DNA of 64,000 nucleotides from Alicycliphilus sp. UBA6560. Lineage in GTDB: Bacteria > Pseudomonadota > Gammaproteobacteria > Burkholderiales > Burkholderiaceae_C. Of the stretch, positions 21,044 to 29,435 are shown one piece after another; the stretch's first letter is position 1; every line of letters begins with the position of its first letter. A model generated the notes under the pieces. That model did not search any database and had not been told where the DNA came from. It worked only from the letters and a program-made list of their open reading frames with translations. A program made the translations under genes and the position numbers. The stretch lies in NCBI GenBank assembly GCA_002434305.1, contig DJJU01000011.1, positions 449,239-513,238 of the forward strand, given 5' to 3'.

Positions 21044-23443
21044 ATGACGACGACGCCACCCACCAAAAAATCCCCTCCGCCCTCCCCCAGACTGCCGCGC
21101 TGGGTGCGCTGGCCTCTGCTTGCGCTGGCCTGGCTGCTGGGCCTCGCGGCGGCCGGGGCCGCCGTCGCGGTGCTGGCCGTGGCGCTGGGACTGGCGGTGG
21201 CCTACCCCAATCTGCCGGATATCTCCGAGTTGGCCGACTACCGGCCCAAGCTGCCGTTGCGGGTGTACTCGACCGAAGGCGCCCTTCTGGGCGAGTTTGG
21301 CGAGGAGCGGCGCAACCTGACCCCCATCGAAGACATCCCGCCGGTGATGACCAATGCAGTGCTGGCGATTGAAGACTCACGCTTCTTCCAGCATGGCGGG
21401 GTGGACTACAAGGGCGTACTGCGCGCGGCGCTGGCCAACCTGGGTCGGGTCAAGAGCCAGGGCGCATCCACAATTACCATGCAGGTAGCACGCAACGTAT
21501 ATCTTTCTTCGGAAAAAACATTTACCAGAAAGATTTACGAAATATTACTCACATTCAAGCTCGAACATCTGCTATCAAAAAACCAGATTCTCGAGATTTA
21601 CATGAACCAGATTTATCTGGGTAATCGCGCATACGGTTTCGCGGCGGCCGCCGAAACCTATTTTGGCAAACCACTGAAATCCATCTCCATTGCCGAGGCT
21701 GCGATGCTGGCTGGTCTGCCCAAAGCCCCGTCGGCCTACAATCCCATCAGCAACCCCAAACGCGCGCGCGTACGCCAGCTCTACATCATCGAGCGCATGC
21801 AGGAAAACGGCTTTATCACCGCCCAGGAGGCCACTGAAGCCAAGGCTGAGCCCATCCGCCTGCGCTCGCCCAGCGACAACACACGCATCCATGCCGAGTA
21901 CGTGGCCGAGATGGCGCGCCAGCTGATCTTTGCCCAGTACGGCAACGAGGCCTACACCCGCGGCCTGAACGTCTACACCACGCTCAATGCCGGCGAGCAG
22001 GAGGCCGCCTACCTGGCGCTGCGCAAGGGCATCATGGATTACGAACGCCGCCAGCACTATCGCGGACCCGAGCGTTTTGTGGATCTGCCCACCTCCGCCG
22101 CCGAGGCCGAGGATGCGATCGACGACGCACTGGCTGGCCACCCGGACAACGGCAACGTGCTGGCCGCCGTGGTGCTGGAGGCCTCCCCGCGCAAGATCGT
22201 CGCGGCGCGCGCCGACGGCGAGAAGCTGGAGATCACCGGCGACGGGCTCAAGCCCGCCCAGTCCGGGCTCTCCGACAAGGCGCCGCCCAACATCCGCGTG
22301 CGGCGCGGCGCCGTGATCCGCGTGGTGCAAACGCCCAAGAAGACCTGGGAGATCACCCAGCTGCCCGAGGTCGAGGGCGCCTTCGTCGCCATCGATCCAC
22401 GCTCGGGTGCCATCCGGGCGCTGGTGGGCGGCTTCGACTTCGATAAGAACAAGTTCAACCACGTCACCCAGGCCTGGCGCCAGCCGGGCTCCGCCTTCAA
22501 GCCCTTTATTTACTCCGCAGCGCTGGAAAAGGGCTTCACCCCGGCCACCGTGATCAACGATGCGCCGCTGTTCTTCAGCGCCGGCGTGACGGGCGGCCAA
22601 CCCTGGGAACCCAAGAACTACGACGGCAAGTACGACGGCCCGATGACCATGCGCGCGGGCTTGGCGCGCTCCAAGAACCTGGTGTCCATCCGCGTCCTGC
22701 AGGCCGTGGGGCCGAAGGTGGCCCAGCAGTGGGTGGCGCGCTTTGGCTTCGATGCTGAAAAGCACCCGGCCTACCTGCCCATGGCGCTGGGCGCGGGCTC
22801 GGTCACGCCCATGCAGATGGTGGCAGGCTTTTCGGTGTTCGCCAACGGCGGCTACCGCGTCAATCCCTACCTGATTACCCGCGTCACCGACCACAAGGGG
22901 CGCATCCTGTCCAACGTGCAGCCACCGGCCACGGCGGACAACCCGCGCGCCATCGATGCGCGCAACGCCTTCGTCATGAACAGCCTGCTGCAGGAGGTTA
23001 CCCGCTCCGGCACCGCAGCGCGCGCTCAGGCGACGCTCAAGCGCCCCGATCTGTATGGCAAGACCGGCACCACCAACGACGCGGTGGACGCCTGGTTCGC
23101 CGGCTTTCAGCCCACCATCGCCGCCGTGTCCTGGATCGGCTACGACACGCCACGCAACCTGGGTAGCCGCGAGACCGGCGGTGGCCTGAGCCTGCCCATC
23201 TGGATCAGCTTCATGGAGAAGGCGCTTAAAGGTGTGCCCGTGGCCGAGCCCACGGTGCCTGCGGGAGTGACCAACGTCAGCGGCGAGTGGTACTACGACG
23301 AATACGTGCGCACCGGCGGCGTATCCAGCGTCGGCCTAGAGGCGAGCATGCCTTCCTCGGGCGAGAGCCCGCCCGCCCTGGCACCCACCGCTCCGCCGCC
23401 TGCCGAGGAGCGCAACCGCATCCTCGACCTGTTCAGGAATTAA
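21044..23443 (+). CDS. mrcA: Penicillin-binding protein 1A (transglycosylase/transpeptidase)
   Basis: A 799-residue bifunctional class A PBP that polymerises and cross-links peptidoglycan. A membrane anchor spans about 23-52. The GT51 domain shows the catalytic Glu110 in AIEDSRFFQHGG and the GASTITMQ motif. The transpeptidase has SxxK as SAFK near residue 482, an SKN motif, and KTGTTND near 673. An OB-like insert precedes the transpeptidase domain. The start at ATG 21044 gives a Pro/Lys-rich cytoplasmic tail; an ATG at 21017 is in frame but overlaps a TATAAT hexamer. Divergent from pilM, as in many beta- and gamma-proteobacteria. Confidence 0.95.
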   Translation: MTTTPPTKKSPPPSPRLPRWVRWPLLALAWLLGLAAAGAAVAVLAVALGLAVAYPNLPDISELADYRPKLPLRVYSTEGALLGEFGEERRNLTPIEDIPPVMTNAVLAIEDSRFFQHGGVDYKGVLRAALANLGRVKSQGASTITMQVARNVYLSSEKTFTRKIYEILLTFKLEHLLSKNQILEIYMNQIYLGNRAYGFAAAAETYFGKPLKSISIAEAAMLAGLPKAPSAYNPISNPKRARVRQLYIIERMQENGFITAQEATEAKAEPIRLRSPSDNTRIHAEYVAEMARQLIFAQYGNEAYTRGLNVYTTLNAGEQEAAYLALRKGIMDYERRQHYRGPERFVDLPTSAAEAEDAIDDALAGHPDNGNVLAAVVLEASPRKIVAARADGEKLEITGDGLKPAQSGLSDKAPPNIRVRRGAVIRVVQTPKKTWEITQLPEVEGAFVAIDPRSGAIRALVGGFDFDKNKFNHVTQAWRQPGSAFKPFIYSAALEKGFTPATVINDAPLFFSAGVTGGQPWEPKNYDGKYDGPMTMRAGLARSKNLVSIRVLQAVGPKVAQQWVARFGFDAEKHPAYLPMALGAGSVTPMQMVAGFSVFANGGYRVNPYLITRVTDHKGRILSNVQPPATADNPRAIDARNAFVMNSLLQEVTRSGTAARAQATLKRPDLYGKTGTTNDAVDAWFAGFQPTIAAVSWIGYDTPRNLGSRETGGGLSLPIWISFMEKALKGVPVAEPTVPAGVTNVSGEWYYDEYVRTGGVSSVGLEASMPSSGESPPALAPTAPPPAEERNRILDLFRN

Positions 23444-23461
23444 AAGAAAAGAGCAAGGGGG

Positions 23462-23791
23462 TCAGGACGCGAACCGCAGCGCCTGGCCGCTCTGGTCACT
23501 GGCGGCGCGGCTCAGGTCGGCAAAGAATTCGCTGCTAGTCTTGGTGTCGCGCCACTGCTCGCCGTCCCACCGGTAGTGGTAGCCGCCCGAGCGCGCCGCC
23601 ATCCAGATCTCGTGCAGGGGCTTTTGCAGATTCACGATGATCTGGCTCTGGTTGGCGAACGACACGGTGACCATGCCGCCCGTGCGCTGGCTGTCCAGGT
23701 CGCAGTCCGTCTCGTCGTTGATGCGGTCGCAGCCGCGCTCCACCGCCAGCAGCAGTTGTTCGGCGCGGTCCATGAATTCCAGGTCGGTCAT
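23462..23791 (-). CDS. cyaY: Iron-sulfur cluster assembly frataxin homologue CyaY
   Basis: A 109-residue bacterial frataxin that binds iron and modulates the IscS cysteine desulfurase. The acidic first helix (MTDLEFMDRAEQLLLAVERG) is followed by DETDCDLDSQRTGGMVTVSF and the conserved QIIVNLQKPLHEIWMAARSG strand region, then WRDTKTSSEFFADLS. It converges on mrcA with an 18-bp gap and diverges from lptM with 15 bp between the starts, so their promoters must overlap. Confidence 0.95.
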   Translation of the reverse strand: MTDLEFMDRAEQLLLAVERGCDRINDETDCDLDSQRTGGMVTVSFANQSQIIVNLQKPLHEIWMAARSGGYHYRWDGEQWRDTKTSSEFFADLSRAASDQSGQALRFAS

Positions 23792-23806
23792 TACTACAAT
23801 TTGCAG

Positions 23807-24016
23807 ATGCTCACAAGCCGCCGCATTCTAGCCAGCACCCTTTGCCTTGCTGCCGCCGTGGCATCCCTGGCCGCCTGCGGCCAGCGCGGCCCGCTCTACC
23901 TTCCTACCGAGCCGGCGGCCGCCCAGCGTGCCAGCCTGCCCGACACGCTACGGCCGGCACCTGCCGCCGCCGTGGCGCCGACAGCTCCTGCCTCCTCCAT
24001 CTCCACACGTCCATGA
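23807..24016 (+). CDS. lptM: LPS translocon maturation chaperone LptM (YifL) lipoprotein
   Basis: A 69-residue small lipoprotein. The signal peptide ends at the lipobox LAAC with Cys24, directly followed by GQRGPLYLP, the family hallmark (CGQKGPLYLP-like). The remainder is Pro/Ala-rich. In E. coli LptM assists oxidative maturation of LptD. Its stop overlaps the lysA start as ATGA, the usual lptM-lysA arrangement. Confidence 0.9.
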   Translation: MLTSRRILASTLCLAAAVASLAACGQRGPLYLPTEPAAAQRASLPDTLRPAPAAAVAPTAPASSISTRP

Positions 24017-25302
24017 TCCCCTCTCCCCTGCCCGGCCAGCCCCAGCTGCACTACCGCGACCAGTCGCTCTATCTCGAAGACTGCCGCCTGGCCGATCTGG
24101 CGCACGAGCACGGCACGCCGCTGTACGTCTACTCCCAGGGCGCCATGCTGGACGCGCTGGCTGCCTACCAGCGCGGCTTTGCCGGGCGCCGGGTGCAGAT
24201 CTGCTACGCCATGAAGGCCAATTCCTCGCTGGCCGTGCTGCAGCTGTTCGCGCGCCATGGCTGCGGCTTCGACATCGTCTCCGGTGGCGAGCTGCAGCGC
24301 GTGCTCGCCGCCGGCGGCGATCCGGCCAAGGTCATCTTCTCCGGGGTGGGCAAGACCCGCGCCGAGATGCGCCAGGCGCTGGAGGCCGGCATCGGCTGCT
24401 TCAATGTCGAGAGCGAGGCCGAGCTGGAGGTGCTCAGCGAGGTGGCCGTCGCCATGGGCCTGCGCGCGCCGGTCAGCATCCGCGTCAACCCGAATGTGGA
24501 CGCCAAGACCCATCCCTACATCTCCACCGGCCTGAAGGGTAACAAGTTCGGCATCGCACACGAGCGCACGCTGGCCACCTACCAGCGTGCGGCGCAGCTG
24601 CCCGGGCTGCGCGTGGTGGGCATCGACTGCCACATCGGCTCGCAAATCACCGAGGAAACGCCGTTCATGGATGCGCTGGAGCGCATGCTGGACCTGGTGT
24701 CCGCCGTCGAGGCCGCGGGCATTTCCATCCACCACATCGACTTCGGCGGCGGCCTGGGCATCAATTACAACGGCGACACACCCCCCGCTGCCGACGCCCT
24801 GTGGGCCAAGCTGCTGGCGCGCCTGGATGCGCGCGGCTACGGTGACCGCCAGCTCATGATCGAGCCCGGCCGCTCGCTGGTGGGCAACGCCGGCGTGTGC
24901 CTGACCGAGGTGCTGTACCTCAAGCCCGGCGAGCAGAAGAACTTCTGCATCGTCGACGCCGCCATGAACGACCTGCCCCGCCCGGCGATGTACCAGGCCT
25001 ACCACGCCATCGTGCCGCTGCAGCAGCAACCAGGCGCCGAGGGCACGCTGTATGACGTGGTCGGCCCGGTGTGCGAGAGCGGCGACTGGCTGGGGCGCGA
25101 CCGCAGCCTGGCCGTGACCGCCGGCGACCAGCTGGCGGTGCTGTCCGCCGGCGCCTACTGCAGCGCCATGGCCAGCATCTACAACAGCCGCCCGCGCCCG
25201 GCTGAAGTGCTTGTCGACGGCGCCCGTGCCCATCTGGTGCGCGCGCGCGAGGGTGTGGTGGAGCTGTTTCGCAACGAGAGACTGGTGGACGGCGAAGCTT
25301 GA
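24013..25302 (+). CDS. lysA: Diaminopimelate decarboxylase
   Basis: The last step of lysine synthesis, decarboxylating meso-diaminopimelate with PLP. 429 residues from ATG 24013, overlapping lptM. The PLP lysine is Lys68 in CYAMKANSSLAVL. Other hallmarks are the alpha/beta-barrel segments FDIVSGGELQR and CHIGSQITE, HIDFGGGLGI for phosphate binding, EPGRSLVGNAG, and the substrate-site CESGDWLG near the C-terminus. Length and motifs are typical. Confidence 0.96.
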   Translation: MIPSPLPGQPQLHYRDQSLYLEDCRLADLAHEHGTPLYVYSQGAMLDALAAYQRGFAGRRVQICYAMKANSSLAVLQLFARHGCGFDIVSGGELQRVLAAGGDPAKVIFSGVGKTRAEMRQALEAGIGCFNVESEAELEVLSEVAVAMGLRAPVSIRVNPNVDAKTHPYISTGLKGNKFGIAHERTLATYQRAAQLPGLRVVGIDCHIGSQITEETPFMDALERMLDLVSAVEAAGISIHHIDFGGGLGINYNGDTPPAADALWAKLLARLDARGYGDRQLMIEPGRSLVGNAGVCLTEVLYLKPGEQKNFCIVDAAMNDLPRPAMYQAYHAIVPLQQQPGAEGTLYDVVGPVCESGDWLGRDRSLAVTAGDQLAVLSAGAYCSAMASIYNSRPRPAEVLVDGARAHLVRAREGVVELFRNERLVDGEA

Positions 25303-25368
25303 TGCCCATCAAGGATTAACCATCCTGGCGGCCCTACTATTTGGGCTTTCCCCTTCTGGAAGTGCCGC

Positions 25369-26205
25369 ATGTCCCTGGAACCCATCGAGCTATACCGCGA
25401 CAGGAACCACGCCTGCCTGATGTTCACCGACCTCGTCGAGGAAGACGGACAGGCGGTGCAGGCCAACCAGTTCCTGATCGTGGACGGCGACACCGGCGCC
25501 ATCATCGACCCCGGCGGTAACCTCGCGTTCAACGAGCTGTTCATGGGGATGACCAAGCACTTCCCTCCGCACAAGCTGTCCTATCTGATCGCTTCGCACG
25601 CCGACCCGGACATCATCGCCTCGCTGGACCGTTGGCTGACCAGCACGCCCGCCAAGCTGGTCATCTCGCGCATCTGGGAGCGCTTTGCGCCCCACTTCAC
25701 CAAGGCCGGCAAGACGGAAAACCGCGTCATTGCCGTGCCTGACGGCGGCGGCCACTTGCCGCTGGGCCGGCAGGAGCTGGTGCTGCTGCCCGCGCACTTC
25801 ATGCACTCGGAGGGCAACTTCCACTTCTATGACCCGGTCAGCCGCATCCTGTTTACCGGCGACCTGGGCGTGTCCATGACCAGCGGCGCCGAGGCGCGCG
25901 TGCCCGTTACCGAGCTGGCGCCGCACATCGCCCGCATGGAGGGCTTTCACCGCCGCTACATGGTCTCCAACAAGATTCTGCGGCTGTGGACGCGCATGGC
26001 GCGCCAACTGGACGTGGCCATGCTCGTGCCGCAGCACGGCGCGCCCATCCTGGGCAAGCAGGCCATCGAGGATTTCTACCAATGGCTGGACGGCCTGGCC
26101 TGCGGCATCGACCTGTTCGACGAGCGCGCCTACCAGCTGCCTACGGCCCAGATCGACCCGGCCACGCGCCAGGTGCGCCCGGCCCTGCAGGCTGTGGGAC
26201 GATAA
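25369..26205 (+). CDS. Oxygen-binding di-iron protein, metallo-beta-lactamase fold
   Basis: A 278-residue stand-alone beta-lactamase-fold protein resembling the di-iron domain of flavodiiron proteins and the ODP family. The first ligand motif is SHADPDI (H-x-D-x-D, where flavodiiron proteins usually have H-x-E-x-D). Further ligands are probably in AHFMHSEGNFHFYD, FTGDLGVS and the C-terminal PQHGAPILG. There is no flavodoxin domain. Such proteins bind O2 or NO and can act as sensors or reductases; the role here is unknown. It follows lysA after 66 bp with its own GGAAGTG-like ribosome site. Confidence 0.78.
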   Translation: MSLEPIELYRDRNHACLMFTDLVEEDGQAVQANQFLIVDGDTGAIIDPGGNLAFNELFMGMTKHFPPHKLSYLIASHADPDIIASLDRWLTSTPAKLVISRIWERFAPHFTKAGKTENRVIAVPDGGGHLPLGRQELVLLPAHFMHSEGNFHFYDPVSRILFTGDLGVSMTSGAEARVPVTELAPHIARMEGFHRRYMVSNKILRLWTRMARQLDVAMLVPQHGAPILGKQAIEDFYQWLDGLACGIDLFDERAYQLPTAQIDPATRQVRPALQAVGR

Positions 26206-26217
26206 AGAGCTTTACAA

Positions 26218-26276
26218 GCCAAATCACCCTCCAGCGCCCGCCAATTAAGCGTGAGCAGCTATCTTTTTTGAGTATT
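26218..26276 (+). repeat. Family 1 intergenic repeat copy
   Basis: CCTCCAGCGCCCGCCAATTA followed by AGCGTGAGCAGCTATC and a T-run. It lies between two convergent genes and its GATAG motif, read on the minus strand, provides the stop codon of msrQ. Confidence 0.7.
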
Positions 26277-26900
26277 GCTACGCCGGCGCAACAGGGGTCG
26301 CGCGGCCAGCAGCGCGGCCAGGATGACGCCGTAGACCACCACTTCGGCAAAGTCGTTCTTGCCCGCGCGCATCCACCAAAAGTGCAGCACCGCCAGCACG
26401 GCGACCAGGTACACGCTGCGGTGCAGGCGCTGCCAGTTGCGCCCGCCCAGCCAGCGCATGGCGCGGTTGAACGAGGTGGCGGCCAGCAGCGTGAGCAGCG
26501 CGAACGCCGCCATGCCCACCAGGATGAAGGGGCGCTTGGCGATGTCGCGGGCGATCTCGCCGGCGTCCAGCCCCATGTCGAACACGGCATAGCTCATCAG
26601 GTGAAGCAGCGCGTAGAAGAAGGTGAACAGGCCCAGCATGCGCCGAAAGCGCGCTAGCGCAGGCGCCTTCAAGGCCAGCCGCACGGGGGTGACGGCCAGC
26701 GTCAGGCACAGCAGGCGCAGCGTCCAGTCGCCCAGTGAGCGGATCAGCGCCTCGGCCGGGTTGGCGCCCAGGCGGTCGGCCGCGGCGCCCCACACCAGCC
26801 AGGCCAGTGGCGCCAGGCACAGGGTGAACAGCAGCGGCTTGGCCCAGGGCGTCAGCAGCCACTGCCCGCGCGCCGCCGCCCGGCCCTGCAGCGCCGCCAT
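26259..26900 (-). CDS. msrQ: Heme b subunit MsrQ of the periplasmic methionine sulfoxide reductase
   Basis: A 213-residue inner-membrane protein of the ferric reductase-like family that delivers quinol-derived electrons to MsrP. Several membrane segments are visible, with histidines in LHLMSYAVFD, QRLHRSVYLVAVLAVLHFWW serving as likely heme ligands. The start overlaps the msrP stop by one base (TGATG). Its TAG stop and last two codons lie in a family 1 repeat, so the C-terminal residues may be repeat-derived. Confidence 0.92.
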   Translation of the reverse strand: MAALQGRAAARGQWLLTPWAKPLLFTLCLAPLAWLVWGAAADRLGANPAEALIRSLGDWTLRLLCLTLAVTPVRLALKAPALARFRRMLGLFTFFYALLHLMSYAVFDMGLDAGEIARDIAKRPFILVGMAAFALLTLLAATSFNRAMRWLGGRNWQRLHRSVYLVAVLAVLHFWWMRAGKNDFAEVVVYGVILAALLAARPLLRRRSNTQKR

Positions 26901-27907
26901 CAATAGAACTTCTTCAGGTCCATGCCGGCGTACAGCTGGCCAACCTGCGCCTCGTAGCCGTTGAACGGCAGCGTCTTGCGCCGCTTGGCGAACAGGCCGC
27001 CCTCGCCGATACGCCGCTCGGTGGCCTGGCTCCAGCGCGGGTGGTCCACGTCCGGGTTCACGTTGGAATAAAAACCGTACTCGTTCTTCGCGGCCTTGTT
27101 CCAGGCAGTGCCGGGTTCTTTTTCGACGAAGCGGATCTTCACGATGCTCTTGGCGCTCTTGAAGCCGTACTTCCACGGCACGACGATGCGCACCGGCGCG
27201 CCGTTCTGATTCGGCAGCACCTCGCCGTACATGCCGAAGGCCAGCAGCGTGAGCGGATGCAGCGCCTCGTCCATGCGCAGGCCTTCGGTGTAGGGCCAGT
27301 CCAGCACGCGGCTGTTCACGCCGGGCATGGCGGGCTTGTCGGCCAGGGTGACGAACTCGACGTACTTGGCGCTGCCCTGCGGCTCCACGCGGCGGATGAG
27401 CTCGGCCAGCGAATAGCCCACCCACGGGATGACCATGGACCAGCCCTCCACGCAGCGCAGGCGGTAGATGCGCTCCTCCTGCGGCGACAGCTTCAGCAGC
27501 TCGTCGATGTCGAAGCTGCGCGGCTTGTTGACCAGGCCCTCCACGGCCACCGTCCACGGCCGGGTCTTCAGGGTGGCTGCGTTCCTCACCGGGTCGCCCT
27601 TGTCGGTGCCGAACTCGTAGAAATTGTTGTAGGTGGTGGCGTCCTGGTAGTCGGTGAGCTTTTCCATGGTCATCGCCCCCGGCACGGCCGAGGCCCGCGC
27701 GGGCAGCGGCGCCAGCTTGCCAGGCGGCGCCACCAGCGCGCCATCGGCCGCCAACGCCGCACGGCCGGCCCAGACGGCCAGCGCCGCCCCGCCGGCGCCC
27801 GCGGCCAGCTGGCGCAGCAGGGTGCGGCGGTTTTCATAGGTGGCGCGGGGCGTGATCTCGCTGGCGTGCGGGTGCGTGAAACCGTTGTCGTGGCTAGGAA
27901 TGCGCAT
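26900..27907 (-). CDS. msrP: Periplasmic protein-methionine-sulfoxide reductase catalytic subunit MsrP
   Basis: A 335-residue molybdenum-cofactor enzyme that repairs oxidised methionines in periplasmic proteins. The start at 27907 leaves a twin-arginine signal (ENRRTLLRQLAAGAGG), consistent with Tat export of a folded cofactor protein. The Moco-binding cysteine is in YRLRCVEGWSMVIPWVGYSL, and the C-terminal region has IVVPWKYGFKSAKSIVKIRF. Followed immediately by msrQ. A family 1 repeat with terminator properties separates it from ccsB upstream. Confidence 0.95.
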   Translation of the reverse strand: MRIPSHDNGFTHPHASEITPRATYENRRTLLRQLAAGAGGAALAVWAGRAALAADGALVAPPGKLAPLPARASAVPGAMTMEKLTDYQDATTYNNFYEFGTDKGDPVRNAATLKTRPWTVAVEGLVNKPRSFDIDELLKLSPQEERIYRLRCVEGWSMVIPWVGYSLAELIRRVEPQGSAKYVEFVTLADKPAMPGVNSRVLDWPYTEGLRMDEALHPLTLLAFGMYGEVLPNQNGAPVRIVVPWKYGFKSAKSIVKIRFVEKEPGTAWNKAAKNEYGFYSNVNPDVDHPRWSQATERRIGEGGLFAKRRKTLPFNGYEAQVGQLYAGMDLKKFY

Positions 27908-28019
27908 GGCAGGCTCTCTGGAAAAGGCAGCAAGGAGACCAGTCTGCCGCAAGGCGCGCCGCGGTGCGGGCGGCGGGCGCATTTCCTGGGTGCCCAGATG
28001 GGTTGAACCGCGCCGATTC

Positions 28020-28088
28020 CGAAAAAATACCAATGAAAACCGCTGCCAGCGCTTGCCAGTCAAGCGCTGGCAGCTCCTGTATTCATAG
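28020..28088 (-). terminator. Family 1 repeat acting as a probable terminator after ccsB
   Basis: The best stem of the family: GCTGCCAGCGCTTG (28042-28055) pairs perfectly with CAAGCGCTGGCAGC (28061-28074) around a 5-base loop. On the minus strand it is followed by GGTTTTCATTGGTATTTTTT, resembling an intrinsic terminator. The flank ATTCATAGC contains the ccsB stop codon. Confidence 0.6.
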
Positions 28089-29435
28089 CGTGCCGTAGCT
28101 GTGCAGGCCGCTCAGGAACATGTTCACGCCCAGGAAGGCGAAGGTGGTGACGGCCAGGCCGCCCAGCGCCCACCAGGCGGACAGGGTGCCGCGCAGGCCC
28201 TTCATCAGCCGCATGTGCAGCCAGGAGGCGTAGTTCAGCCAGACGATGAGGGCCCAGGTTTCCTTGGGGTCCCAGCTCCAGTAGCCACCCCAGGCCTCGG
28301 CCGCCCACAGGGCGCCCAGCACGGTGGCGATGGTGAAGAAGGCAAAGCCCACGGCGATGGCCTTGTACATGACATCGTCCAGCACCTCCAGCGCCGGCAG
28401 CTGCGCGGCGATGCGTTTGCGCGCCAGCAGGATGCCGCCCACGATCAGCGCCGAGATGCCGAAGTACACCATCCAGTAGCTGCTGCCGCCGCCGGCCGCC
28501 GCGTCCTGGCGGAAGGCCAGCGGCTCAAAGCACAGCACGATGCCCAGCAGCCACAGCGGCGCCAGCTTCCACCAGCGCGTCTCGCTGGCCTGCTGCTTGA
28601 TCAGGTAGGCGAAGGCCACCATGGCCGCCAGCGCGAAGGTGCCGTAGCCGATGAAGTTGGCCGGCACGTGCAGCTTCATCCACCAGCTCTTCAAGGCCGG
28701 CACCAGGGGCTGGATTTCGTGCGCCTCGCGCACCACCGTGTACCACAGCAGGAAGCCCACGGCGGCGCTCACCACCAGCATGACGAAGGCGCCCAGGGCG
28801 CGCGTGCCGTACTGCTCTTCGTAGTACAGATAGAACAGCGCCGTCATCCAGCAGAACATGACGAACACTTCGTACAGGTTGCTCACCGGGATGTGTCCGA
28901 TATCGGGAGCGATCTGGTAGCTCTCGTACCAGCGCACCATGGTGCCGATCAGCGCCAGGCCCACGGCCACCCAGGCCACGCGCGAGCCGATGCGCATCAT
29001 GGTCTGGCGCTCGCCGCCCGCGAAAATGCCGATCCAGTAGAACACCGTGCTCATGAAGAACAGCATGCTCATCCACAGGATGGCGGACTGGCTGGACAGG
29101 AAGTACTTGAGCCCGAACACGGTGTCGGCGCGCGCCAGGTCGCCGCCGGCGTCGCCCTGGTACAGCCCGATGGCGGACAGCGACAGCGCCGCCACCACGA
29201 CCATCAGCCACATGAGCGGGCGCCAGAACCAGCCCAGCCAGACGGCGGTGGGGATGGAGCCCAGCAGGATGCCCTTCTCGTACACGTCCATGTGCGCGCC
29301 GTAGCGCTGCAGCGCGAACAGCCCGCCCACCGTGACGACCAGGGCGAACAGCCAGTCCACCCAGGTGCGCCGGGCGAAGTAGCCCTGGTCCAGCGTGTAG
29401 GCGGCGGGAGTGGTTGAGGTGGCAGCGGTATTCAT
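28083..29435 (-). CDS. ccsB: System II cytochrome c synthase subunit CcsB/ResC (CcsA-type)
   Basis: A 450-residue polytopic membrane protein of the heme-handling CcsA/ResC family; naming differs among genera. It carries the tryptophan-rich WWD-type heme motif in EAWGGYWSWDPKETWALIVW, conserved external histidines (one in WMKLHVPANFIGYG and one in SWLHMRLMKG), and multiple membrane segments. With ResB it exports heme and attaches it to CxxCH motifs. The start follows GGAGGT and overlaps the resB stop as ATGA. Confidence 0.94.
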   Translation of the reverse strand: MNTAATSTTPAAYTLDQGYFARRTWVDWLFALVVTVGGLFALQRYGAHMDVYEKGILLGSIPTAVWLGWFWRPLMWLMVVVAALSLSAIGLYQGDAGGDLARADTVFGLKYFLSSQSAILWMSMLFFMSTVFYWIGIFAGGERQTMMRIGSRVAWVAVGLALIGTMVRWYESYQIAPDIGHIPVSNLYEVFVMFCWMTALFYLYYEEQYGTRALGAFVMLVVSAAVGFLLWYTVVREAHEIQPLVPALKSWWMKLHVPANFIGYGTFALAAMVAFAYLIKQQASETRWWKLAPLWLLGIVLCFEPLAFRQDAAAGGGSSYWMVYFGISALIVGGILLARKRIAAQLPALEVLDDVMYKAIAVGFAFFTIATVLGALWAAEAWGGYWSWDPKETWALIVWLNYASWLHMRLMKGLRGTLSAWWALGGLAVTTFAFLGVNMFLSGLHSYGTL

